Origin: an uncultured Methanomethylovorans sp.
GTDB lineage: Archaea > Halobacteriota > Methanosarcinia > Methanosarcinales > Methanosarcinaceae
Reading direction: 5' to 3'
Assembly: GCA_937968035.1 (NCBI GenBank)
Contig: CALBTS010000442.1
Location: 1-7,132 of the forward strand
Length of the DNA: 7,132 bases
Made by a program: the position numbers and the translations under genes. The notes beneath the pieces are model-generated. The model saw only the letters and a list, made by a program, of their open reading frames with translations. It was not told where the DNA came from and did not search any database. This document shows positions 1-7,088 of this stretch, piece by piece; the first letter of the stretch is position 1; the number at the start of each line of letters is the position of its first letter.

Positions 1-55
1 GATCCGGCGCCACCCTAGATCTACACTCTTTCCCTACACGACGCTCTTCCGATCT
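1..55 (+). other. Illumina P5 / Read 1 sequencing adapter (non-biological)
   Basis: Positions 17-55 match the Illumina TruSeq universal adapter base for base, ending in the Read 1 primer terminus GCTCTTCCGATCT at 43-55. Positions 1-16 resemble the preceding P5 segment but carry several differences (GATCCGGCG where GATACGGCG is expected, then CCACCCT for ACCACCG), as expected from poor consensus at a read end. No i5 index separates P5 from Read 1, which fits the single-index adapter layout. The insert begins at 56. Translated in the frame of the first gene, the adapter reads YTLSLHDALPI, a well-known adapter contamination peptide in protein databases. Confidence 0.98.
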
Positions 56-1008
56 GGACTGAATATGCTCATGGTCTGGCATGTATGATTGCTTGCCCAA
101 CTCGAAAATATGTCATATCCATTCAAGGAATGGTTAGTGTTTATAGTGAATATCATTTTGCCGGTATAAAACCTCTGGAACTACTTAAGTATTCTACTCT
201 AAATGACTTAAAAAGAATGGATACGATTCTGCACAGAAAAAGTGAGATGGTTCAACGTGGCAATTTTGAGATTGAGTACCTCAAGCGCACAAAACATATT
301 ATTGGCCGTACCAGTTGGGATTATTCACACACACAAACCATAAATCCGAACTCCCGTTATCACTTTTGCAACGAAGTTCTGCGCAAGAGTTTTTATACTT
401 TCGATAAATGGAAGTTTGATGAAAAGATCAGTCATTCAATATTCATGAGTCAGGCGAATTCACAACGTCAGGGATTACATCAGGTTCTTAAAGCCTTATC
501 AATTGTCAAGAAATTTTTCCCAGATGTAAAACTACGAGTAGCTGGTCTAGACATTTCAGGTGGCACGAAATGGGTACATAGGATAAGCTGCTATGGTCAT
601 TACATAAGATCCTTGATACAATCCCTTAATCTTAGTGACCATGTGGCATTCTTAGGTGGTCTGAATGAGGAAAAAATGGCAGAGGAATTCAAGAAAGCGC
701 ACATTTTTATTTGCGCTTCAGTTGTTGAAAATAGTCCTAATTCACTTGGAGAAGCTCAGATTCTGGGGACTCCTTGCATAGCTTCTTTTGTTGGAGGAGT
801 CCCGGACATGGTAATTGATCGGGAGACAGGATTATTATATAGATTTGAGGAGTACAAAATGCTGGCATATAAAATTATTGAAATTTTTAATGATAATAAT
901 TTGGCACAAAATCTATCGGCAATGGGTCAGATAGCTGCATCCAAAAGACACAATAGAGTAGACATTGTAACCAGAATGCAAGAAATTTATTCATCTATAA
1001 TCGATTAA
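56..1008 (+). CDS. GT-B glycosyltransferase (GT4-like), 5'-truncated by the fragment end
   Basis: This encodes the C-terminal two thirds or more of a cytoplasmic GT-B glycosyltransferase, which would transfer a sugar from a nucleotide-sugar donor to a growing lipid-linked glycan. The frame is open from the adapter junction: codons 58-84 read TEYAHGLAC and lead straight into the first ATG at 85. That ATG is therefore an internal Met, and the true start lies outside the fragment. Numbering from that Met, the family-style VISIQGMVSVYS is at 10-21, GRTSWDY at 74-80, the start of the donor domain (SQANSQRQGLH) at 122-132, RVAG at 151-154, FLGG at 189-192, and the E-x7-E donor-site motif at E215/E223, followed by GTP and VGGVPD. 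The ending TAA is at 1006-1008. The usual Lys of the K-G donor loop appears to be Gln129. The donor and acceptor sugars cannot be told from sequence. The gap to the next gene is 70 bp. Confidence 0.88.
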
Positions 1009-1078
1009 AAGCGCATTTTCAACACAACTACTAATAAGATTTCAGTCTTAGAAAGCTTCATAAGTTGCTTATTGAGTC

Positions 1079-2401
1079 ATGAGTAAAATGCCTCGGATAC
1101 TTATTTTTGGGCAATCCTTCAGTGAGTCGTCTGGAGGAGGGATTACTCTCACAAATTTATTCAAGGGCTGGCCAAAAGATAGTTTAGCTTCAACTTTTAT
1201 TGCATGGGAAAACTCATCTTTTGATACTAATATTTGCGATAATTATTACGTAATTGGAAGTGCGGAACATAGATGGATGTTCCCATTGAACTTAATGAAA
1301 AAACCATTCCCTGATTCTGGTCCCATTTCGATCAAAGTGGAACCAGGGAATCACTTTAACCCACATAAACCTTTCTTCCGGGGAGCAATATCTAATATTA
1401 TTAATCCTATACTTAGATGGATGGGATTTTACCATTTGGCATCTAATGTTAGCCTCTCTGGGCCTCTGAAAACATGGATTAGGATTTTCAATCCAGAACT
1501 GTTATATCTACAGGTTTCAACACTTGAAGGGATAGACTTTGCCTGTCAGCTTATTGAATTCTGTTCTGTTCCAACGGTTCTACACATGATGGATGACTGG
1601 CTGTCAACACTTGGGAGGAATTTCTTATTATTGAATTATTGGAATAAAAGAGTAAACAGACAATTTTTAGGCCTCCTTAAAAGGATTGACCTCTGTCTGG
1701 CTATCAGTGATGCAATGGCCATTGAATATGAAAAAAGATATGGACGGAGGTTCGTTGCTTTCCATAATCCGGTTGAGATAGGTGATATAACTACAAAAGA
1801 TGCAATAGCCTCAGAGTCAGATATCTTATCGTTTAGGGTTTTATATGTGGGAAGAATTGGGACAGCAAACAGGCAAAGTATAATTTCATTTGCAAAGGCA
1901 ATTTCTGGAAGAAATAGTAATGGGAAGGAGATAAAATTTGATCTCTTTTCTAAGGATTTTAATGAACGATCTCTTAGATGCATAAAAAAGTTGAAGGCAG
2001 TCCGTCTCAATAAGCCTGTCTCACACGATCACATACCTGCACTATTATCTGAATATGATCTGCTTTTACTTCCACTCGACTTTACAGCCAATGGAATAAG
2101 ATTCTCAAAACTCTCGATGCCATCTAAAGCTGCAGAGTATATGGCTTCAGGAACTCCAATTTTAGTACTTGCACCTAGGGTAACTGCAATTTTAAGGTTT
2201 TTCATCGAAAATGATTGTGGTTTTACCATTACACGCTGCAGCCCTTCAAATATTCGATCGACAATGGATTATATTGTAGAGAACAAAGAATTGAGAAAAC
2301 AGCTAAGTAAGAATGCAATTAATATCGCGAAGGAAAAATTTGAAGCAGGAATAGTCAGAACCAGATTTCAGGATTCGTTGGTTCAGCTTTTGATAAAATA
2401 A
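1079..2401 (+). CDS. GT-B family glycosyltransferase (glycosyl transferases group 1-like)
   Basis: This is a full-length 440-residue protein with two Rossmann-like halves, predicted to be cytosolic or peripheral at the inner membrane, where it would add one sugar to a polysaccharide intermediate. The N-terminal half opens with RILIFGQSF (6-14) and a glycine-rich acceptor loop SSGGGITLTNLF (17-28), with HMMDDW at 169-174. The linker reaches HNPVE (229-233), and the donor domain begins at RVLYVGRIG (253-261). The C-terminal signature SMPSKAAEYMASGTPILV (346-363) keeps the second Glu of the E-x7-E motif (E353), but Leu345 stands where the first is expected. This is common in the S-x-P-x-K-x-x-E-Y subgroup. 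Start 1079 has no clear Shine-Dalgarno sequence upstream; an in-frame ATG at 1088 is an alternative that removes only three residues. The next gene follows after 7 bp, so the two are probably co-transcribed. Substrate unknown. Confidence 0.87.
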   Translation: MSKMPRILIFGQSFSESSGGGITLTNLFKGWPKDSLASTFIAWENSSFDTNICDNYYVIGSAEHRWMFPLNLMKKPFPDSGPISIKVEPGNHFNPHKPFFRGAISNIINPILRWMGFYHLASNVSLSGPLKTWIRIFNPELLYLQVSTLEGIDFACQLIEFCSVPTVLHMMDDWLSTLGRNFLLLNYWNKRVNRQFLGLLKRIDLCLAISDAMAIEYEKRYGRRFVAFHNPVEIGDITTKDAIASESDILSFRVLYVGRIGTANRQSIISFAKAISGRNSNGKEIKFDLFSKDFNERSLRCIKKLKAVRLNKPVSHDHIPALLSEYDLLLLPLDFTANGIRFSKLSMPSKAAEYMASGTPILVLAPRVTAILRFFIENDCGFTITRCSPSNIRSTMDYIVENKELRKQLSKNAINIAKEKFEAGIVRTRFQDSLVQLLIK

Positions 2402-2408
2402 ATCTTTC

Positions 2409-3194
2409 ATGAATAAAGAGGCATTAATTCCATCATTTGGTCTTTCTCATGAGCTTGAGCTTAAATTCAAGGTGTTCCGAACTTATGGATGTGCATTGGA
2501 TCATAATGCCGTAATTCTTGATTTTGGATGTGGGAGTGGCAGGTGGGTGCAGGAATTGCGTCATAACGGGTTTCAGGCATTTGGTTGCGGCACTCGATAT
2601 GATAACGAACTGGGAGTAAATACAGAAGAAATGATAGCCAAGGGACTGATCCGCATACTTGACCTTGACAATTACTCTCTTCCTTTCAGTGATAACACAT
2701 TTGATTTTATATTCAGTGATAATGTGTTCGAACATGTGCAGAACTATGACCAGACAAACGCAGAAATTGCCAGGGTGCTCAAACCTGGCGGATTATGCCT
2801 TCACATCTTTCTATCGAGATGGCGGCCTGTTGAATCTCATGTGTTTGTACCGTTTGCATCTGTATTTCAAAACTATACCTGGCAATACCTATGGTCATTC
2901 TTGGGCGTTCATAATGAGTGGAAAGATTGCCGCTCACCAAAGCAAAGGGCAAAACGATTCAGTGAATACCTGCATAATGAGACAAATTACCTTTCCAGGA
3001 AAAATCTCAGGAGCGAATTCATGGAATACTTTAAACAAATGAAATTTATCGAGAACACGTTCCTTAAGTATTCCCGGAGGGGGAAACTAATCCACCGGAT
3101 GACAACACTTTTACCTTTTTTGGCATGGATGTACAGCACCTTCAGATCAAGAGTTATTCTTCTCGGAAGTCCGGTAAAGTTACAAAGCGTCTGA
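2409..3194 (+). CDS. Class I SAM-dependent methyltransferase (Methyltransf_11-like)
   Basis: A 261-residue protein with a class I methyltransferase core. Motif I is ILDFGCGSGR (37-45 region), the SAM-binding glycine loop. Motif II lies at SDNTFDFIFSDNVFEHV (94-110), where FEH is the usual signature of this group. Motif III is RVLKPGGL (122-129). The tail of about 130 residues (Trp/Tyr-rich around 158-171, basic around 177-183 and 223-230) is variable in the family and probably binds the acceptor. Lying between glycosyltransferase genes, it most likely O-methylates a sugar or caps a glycan chain, but acceptor choice is inference. After strand beta-2 the text is GCGTRYDNE, without the acidic residue in its usual place that holds the SAM ribose; D65 or E67 may substitute. 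It starts 7 bp after the preceding gene, and its stop codon sits inside a hairpin. Confidence 0.9.
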   Translation: MNKEALIPSFGLSHELELKFKVFRTYGCALDHNAVILDFGCGSGRWVQELRHNGFQAFGCGTRYDNELGVNTEEMIAKGLIRILDLDNYSLPFSDNTFDFIFSDNVFEHVQNYDQTNAEIARVLKPGGLCLHIFLSRWRPVESHVFVPFASVFQNYTWQYLWSFLGVHNEWKDCRSPKQRAKRFSEYLHNETNYLSRKNLRSEFMEYFKQMKFIENTFLKYSRRGKLIHRMTTLLPFLAWMYSTFRSRVILLGSPVKLQSV

Positions 3195-3211
3195 CTGGAT
3201 GCGAGTCAGAC
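3189..3211 (+). other. Perfect inverted repeat (8-bp stem, 7-nt loop) over a stop codon
   Basis: The left arm GTCTGACT (3189-3196) and right arm AGTCAGAC (3204-3211) are exact reverse complements separated by GGATGCG. The TGA stop of the methyltransferase gene (3192-3194) is inside the left arm. A C-rich run (3211-3215) follows instead of a T-tract, so this is not a typical intrinsic terminator. It could be an mRNA-stabilising 3' end, a weak attenuator between the third and fourth genes, or a binding palindrome. Only the repeat itself is certain. Confidence 0.6.
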
Positions 3212-3254
3212 CCCCTGCGTACTACTTCTATAGATGTGTATTTGAAAACAAATA

Positions 3255-4919
3255 ATGCAAAAAACCTCCATTTTGAATTCACCCAAGATTAGAATAGAAA
3301 TAATTCTGGATTCGACCTTAGTAGAAAAGTGGATATTCAAAATCCTTGAACAATTGATGAGGACTGATTTTGTTGTAATTTCTTATGCAATTAATTCGGG
3401 AAATGTCAATGGTGACTCTGGAAACAAAATCTCTCCCATATTCCGGTTTCATCAACTCTTGGACTCATGGTTGTACAAAGGCAGATTTGATTATAATAAA
3501 CTGATAGATTGTACTGACTTAATTAAGGGATCCAGGATGATCGATGGTGATAAGTCAAAAAATCCGGACAGAACTGATAAATATGGCCATGGAATTACAA
3601 GACAAATTATTCCTGAGCAAGATCTATTAATAAATTTTACCTGTGACAACGTTCCACAGGAACTGCTTATAAACACAAAATATGGTGTCCTGTCTTTTAA
3701 TATTGAGGGTCAAAGATATCCTGTAAATCAGGAAGCTGCGTATGGCAGCCTTGTTGCATGCAAACCTGAAATAGAATGCCAGGTAACCTTATCGACTCAG
3801 GGATTACCTGAACAAGTGATTTGCGGCTCTTCGGTATCGACCTTTTCCAATTCCATTCACATAAATCGCGACAGAGTATTAGGCCTTGCCGAACTTCTGA
3901 TCCCCAGGGCTGTGGAACATTTCTGCCTGATAAGTCGTGATGCAACGCCAGGTAACGACAATGCTGGATTGCCAAATGCTTCACCTGTAAAGTGGGAATT
4001 TGGCTCCACATCATCTTTTATGGCTCTAATTAACCTCTTCAGGATTCAATTCCGGTCTTTGAAGAAGAGATTACTTTACCTGGATAATGAAAATTGGTTC
4101 TTACTATATAAATGGAATGATAAAGAAGAGGCACTCCTCGGTGATTATAGTAACTTCCTGAAACTCGAAGCTCCAAAAGGGTATTATTGGGCGGATCCCT
4201 TTACTGTTATAGAAGAAGGAAAATGTTACTTGTTTGTTGAAGAATATTCATATTTGGCCGGGAGGGGACATCTGGTTGTAATGGAACAAAACCTTTCCGG
4301 GAATTTTGATAAATCAAAGGTGATATTGAAGAAACCATATCATTTATCATACCCCTTTATTTTCAAACATGCAGGGGAATATTACATGATTCCGGAAACC
4401 AAAACAGAGAAAGCAATTCAGATTTATAGGTGTTCAGATTTCCCTGATAAATGGGAATTTGTAACCAATCTGATGGAAAATGTTGCAGCTGCAGATTCGA
4501 CAGTGTTCTTCCACAATAATAAGTGGTGGCTATTCACTTCAATAGATAAGTTGAAAAATCAGGCAATAAATTTTGGTGAATTATTTCTGTTCTACAAAGA
4601 CGATTTATTTTCTGGTAATTGGACAAGCCACCCACAGAATCCCATTGTTACTGCCATCAGTCAATCCAGGCCTGCAGGGCGAATCTTTGAGAAAGATGGC
4701 AAAATATTCCGTCCGTCACAGGATTGCTCGGGTGGTTATGGTAAGGCTGTAAACCTGAATCAGATAACCAGATTGACGGAAACCGAGTATGAGGAGAAGA
4801 ATATAAAAAGAATTGCGCCGGACTGGGACCGTAAATTAGTCGGGATGCACACATTTAACTACACAAATGGATTTTATATACTTGACGCCTGTAGGCTCAG
4901 AAAACGGTTTGGCAGGTAA
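3255..4919 (+). CDS. Formyltransferase-like / beta-propeller (GINT1 N-domain-like) fusion protein
   Basis: A 554-residue soluble protein with two parts. Residues 12-225 look like a methionyl-tRNA/sugar formyltransferase fold: IRIEIILDS (12-20) as first strand, DLLINF (123-128), GVLSFNIEG (144-152), and VTLSTQGLPEQVICGSS (177-193) where the hexapeptide and catalytic Asp normally lie. The expected Asn, His and Asp appear replaced by S147, N149 and P185/E186, so formyl transfer is doubtful. Residues 275-550 resemble the five-bladed propeller domain found at the N-terminus of plant glucosamine inositolphosphorylceramide transferase 1 and in bacterial polysaccharide clusters: WADPF (312-316), FVEEY (327-331), SYPFIF (365-370), YMIPET (377-382), AADSTVF (412-418), SRPAGRIF (471-478), RPSQDC (486-491), GMHTFN (530-535). 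There is no GT64 domain. No signal peptide or membrane segment is evident. The role is probably glycan modification or recognition, but the reaction is unknown. The start at 3255 has an A-rich leader and no Shine-Dalgarno sequence. Confidence 0.72.
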   Translation: MQKTSILNSPKIRIEIILDSTLVEKWIFKILEQLMRTDFVVISYAINSGNVNGDSGNKISPIFRFHQLLDSWLYKGRFDYNKLIDCTDLIKGSRMIDGDKSKNPDRTDKYGHGITRQIIPEQDLLINFTCDNVPQELLINTKYGVLSFNIEGQRYPVNQEAAYGSLVACKPEIECQVTLSTQGLPEQVICGSSVSTFSNSIHINRDRVLGLAELLIPRAVEHFCLISRDATPGNDNAGLPNASPVKWEFGSTSSFMALINLFRIQFRSLKKRLLYLDNENWFLLYKWNDKEEALLGDYSNFLKLEAPKGYYWADPFTVIEEGKCYLFVEEYSYLAGRGHLVVMEQNLSGNFDKSKVILKKPYHLSYPFIFKHAGEYYMIPETKTEKAIQIYRCSDFPDKWEFVTNLMENVAAADSTVFFHNNKWWLFTSIDKLKNQAINFGELFLFYKDDLFSGNWTSHPQNPIVTAISQSRPAGRIFEKDGKIFRPSQDCSGGYGKAVNLNQITRLTETEYEEKNIKRIAPDWDRKLVGMHTFNYTNGFYILDACRLRKRFGR

Positions 4920-4950
4920 AAATACTCGGGTTGTACGTTAATTAATTGAT

Positions 4951-6156
4951 ATGGCAACTAAAGTGGTAAGCCGAAAGACGCTAAGTAAGATAGTCATAGT
5001 TACCTCAGAAGCCTTTCCATATGGTATGGCTGGTACCAACAGGATTATTAGTTTGGCAAAAGGATTTATATCCAATGGCGTTCAGGCCGAAGTGATTTCA
5101 TTTTATAAGTATGGAGTTCCTGGTCTTGGCACACCTGATCCAACACATGGATGTTTCGAGGAAATTAAATTCAGAAATGTTTTCAATTCTCCGAATAAGA
5201 GTCCCTATCTTATAGTACGACAGATTCACGAATTGGTGAAGCCATACCTTGTTCTTCTGGCTGGTATAAAATCAATAGGCAAGAGGAATGTAGTTATATA
5301 TTATGCAGAAAAAACATGGCCTGCGATAGCTCTTAAAATGCTCTCCATGGTCAGAAAGACAGTATTGTTAAGAGAAGAGACTGAACATCCTGGGATACGG
5401 ACTATTAATAAAGGAAGAATTGGGAGATCACTTTACATCAAGGTACATTATAGACTATTTGATGGTTTGCTGGTAATCACGCAGAATCTTGCAGATTATT
5501 TTAAGGTAACATTGAATTATAGGAAGCCCATTTTACTCGTACCAATGTTGGTGGATATTGACAGGTTTCATAAAATAGGCGAAGAAGAATCTCAATCCAT
5601 CGTTTTTTCTGGTGAACTTGATGATAGGAAGGAGGGAGTAACAGTGCTTATCCGGGCTTTCTCACTCATAACCAATAAATACCCGGAACTAAGACTTGAT
5701 TTGTTTGGTACTGCTCCGGAAAAGTCAGAGGAATCTCAGTTTTATCAGCTTGTAGAAACCCTTGACTTAAAGGAAAGGGTTACTTTTCATGGCTATAAAA
5801 ACCGTACTTTTATGACTGAGGCACTAGGCAAAGCAAGACTGTTTGTGTTCTCGCGCCCACCAAGCCTCCAAGCAGAATTTGGATTTTCAACAAAACTCGG
5901 AGAGTATCTTGCTACTGGCAAACCTGTAATTGTATCTCAAGTTGGAGAAATAGGCAAGTATCTGACGGATGGTAAGGATGCATATTTATGCAACCCTGTA
6001 CCAGAGGCGATTGCGGAAAAGATAGTTAAGATACAAGAGGATTATAATGTGGCATTGACAATTGGGAGGGAAGGTAGAAATACTTCTCTGAAACACTTCA
6101 ATAACATCCTTGAGACAAAGAGAATAATAGAGTTCATGGAGACGTTAACAGAATAG
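4951..6156 (+). CDS. GT4-like glycosyltransferase
   Basis: A complete 401-residue GT-B glycosyltransferase, predicted to be cytoplasmic. The acceptor domain begins KIVIVTSEAFPYGMAGTNRI (13-32), with the glycine loop around 25-28 followed by a helix. A conserved-looking REETEHP is at 141-147 and LVPMLVDIDRF at 196-206 marks the hinge. The donor domain opens with IVFSGELDDRKEGV (217-230), where the Arg/Lys pair would contact donor phosphates; then LDLFGT (249-254) and FHGY (279-282). The signature EFGFSTKLGEYLATGKPVIV (309-328) has E309 and E318 spaced by eight rather than seven residues, as often seen in the GFxTKLGEYLATGKP subgroup. The sequence then runs VGEIGKYLTDG (331-341). It lies 31 bp after the propeller fusion gene and 46 bp before the next transferase gene, so a shared transcript is likely. 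Donor sugar not predictable. No Shine-Dalgarno motif precedes the start. Confidence 0.9.
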   Translation: MATKVVSRKTLSKIVIVTSEAFPYGMAGTNRIISLAKGFISNGVQAEVISFYKYGVPGLGTPDPTHGCFEEIKFRNVFNSPNKSPYLIVRQIHELVKPYLVLLAGIKSIGKRNVVIYYAEKTWPAIALKMLSMVRKTVLLREETEHPGIRTINKGRIGRSLYIKVHYRLFDGLLVITQNLADYFKVTLNYRKPILLVPMLVDIDRFHKIGEEESQSIVFSGELDDRKEGVTVLIRAFSLITNKYPELRLDLFGTAPEKSEESQFYQLVETLDLKERVTFHGYKNRTFMTEALGKARLFVFSRPPSLQAEFGFSTKLGEYLATGKPVIVSQVGEIGKYLTDGKDAYLCNPVPEAIAEKIVKIQEDYNVALTIGREGRNTSLKHFNNILETKRIIEFMETLTE

Positions 6157-6202
6157 AAACGTACTTCCTGATCAACCAGTATGATCCCAAGCATATCTTA
6201 AG

Positions 6203-7088
6203 ATGAGAATTCTGTTTTTCATTGAATCCCTGCGGAGTGGCGGTAAGGAACGAAGATTACTTGAACTTATAAAGTATCTGAACGAGCAGCATGGATTTAA
6301 GATGATTCTCGTCCTGACTGAAGATGAGATACATTATAAGTATGCTTATAACCTGGTTAACGATATAAGAATCCTGAAAAGAAAGTACCTGAAAAAAGAC
6401 CCGACAATATTTTTCAGGTTCTATAACCTTTGTAAAGAATTCAAACCAGATATAATCCATACGTGGGGCAGCATGCTGGCATTTTATGCACTTCCCGCTT
6501 CTTTATTGATGAAGGTACCGCATATTAACGGCCACATTGCTGACTCTCCGGTTAATCTCAGGAGGTCAGGATTTCACTATGCAGTTACAAAATTAGGCTT
6601 CAGATTTTCGGATGTAATTCTTAGCAATTCATATGCAGGTCTTGATAGCTATAATGTTAAAGGAGGTAAGTGCATGGTTATTTATAACGGTGTGGACCTT
6701 AAAAGATTTGAGCACCTGGAAGAAAGAGAAGATGTAAGGGCAAAATACGGCATAATAACACAATATGCGGTTATTATGGTCGCTTCCTTTACCAGGGTCA
6801 AAAAGTACGACCAATTCCTGGATATCGCAGAGGTGATAGGCCATTTGAGAACGGATATTACTTTTATAGGGGTTGGTGATACAGATGCTGACAGGCAGGA
6901 GTTTGAGCGGATTCGAAACAGGGCATCTAACCTTGGCAATACACTGATTCTCGCAAAAATTGAGAAGGTCGAGGACTTAATTGGCGCTTGTGACATAGGA
7001 GCTCTCTTTACTCAAAGCGAGGGTATCTCCAATTCTATTCTTGAATGTATGGCTTGCGGGCTACCAGTCATCGCTACAGACGCAGGTG
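6203..7088 (+). CDS. GT4-like glycosyltransferase, 3'-truncated by the fragment end
   Basis: The N-terminal 295 residues of a GT-B glycosyltransferase. It begins MRILFFIESLRSGGKERRLL, the classic first strand and SGG acceptor loop (12-14). IIHTWGS (84-90) and HINGHIADSP (107-116) belong to the acceptor domain; VIYNGVDLKRF (159-169) is the hinge. The donor domain has VASFTRVKKYDQF (193-205), with R198/K200/K201 as probable phosphate contacts, FIGVGD (221-226), and a complete E-x7-E motif at E273/E281, followed by ACGLPVIATDAG (284-295). Native sequence ends after Gly295 plus one base. The apparent continuation EIGRAHV and stop at 7109-7111 are adapter sequence. Comparable enzymes usually run on for some 60-90 more residues. 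The complete active site seen so far argues for a functional gene in the source genome. It starts 46 bp after the previous transferase gene and is probably in the same operon. Confidence 0.9.

Noticed and set aside
1035..1050. Small inverted repeat TAAGA / TCTTA between the first and second genes
   Set aside because: Only five base pairs, AT-rich and without a following T-run; expected by chance in such sequence.
1636..2010. Minus-strand ORFs, the longest of 124 codons here, and others at 2433-2735, 3697-4014, 4657-4854 and 6682-6996
   Set aside because: Each lies opposite a confidently identified gene, has no family motif and has no room for its own promoter; they are antisense shadows.
2659..3042. 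A 127-codon + strand ORF inside the methyltransferase gene
   Set aside because: It is a different frame of a gene with clear SAM-binding motifs, and its translation shows no recognisable domain.
3189..3235. Intrinsic terminator after the methyltransferase gene
   Set aside because: The hairpin is real, but it is followed by a C-rich stretch instead of a U-tract, so terminator function is not supported.
3237..3244. TGTATTTG as a Bacteroidota -7 promoter element (consensus TAnnTTTG)
   Set aside because: The second base deviates, no TTG-type -33 element sits about 19-20 bp upstream, and the implied start site would leave a leader of only a few bases before the ATG at 3255.
4938..4945. TTAATTAA palindrome before the third complete transferase gene
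   Set aside because: An isolated 8-bp AT palindrome is unremarkable at this base composition and has no partner site.
56..7088. A defence system, CRISPR array, phage or insertion sequence within the insert
   Set aside because: No transposase, integrase, nuclease, helicase or regularly spaced repeats are seen; the insert is fully accounted for by six polysaccharide-type genes.
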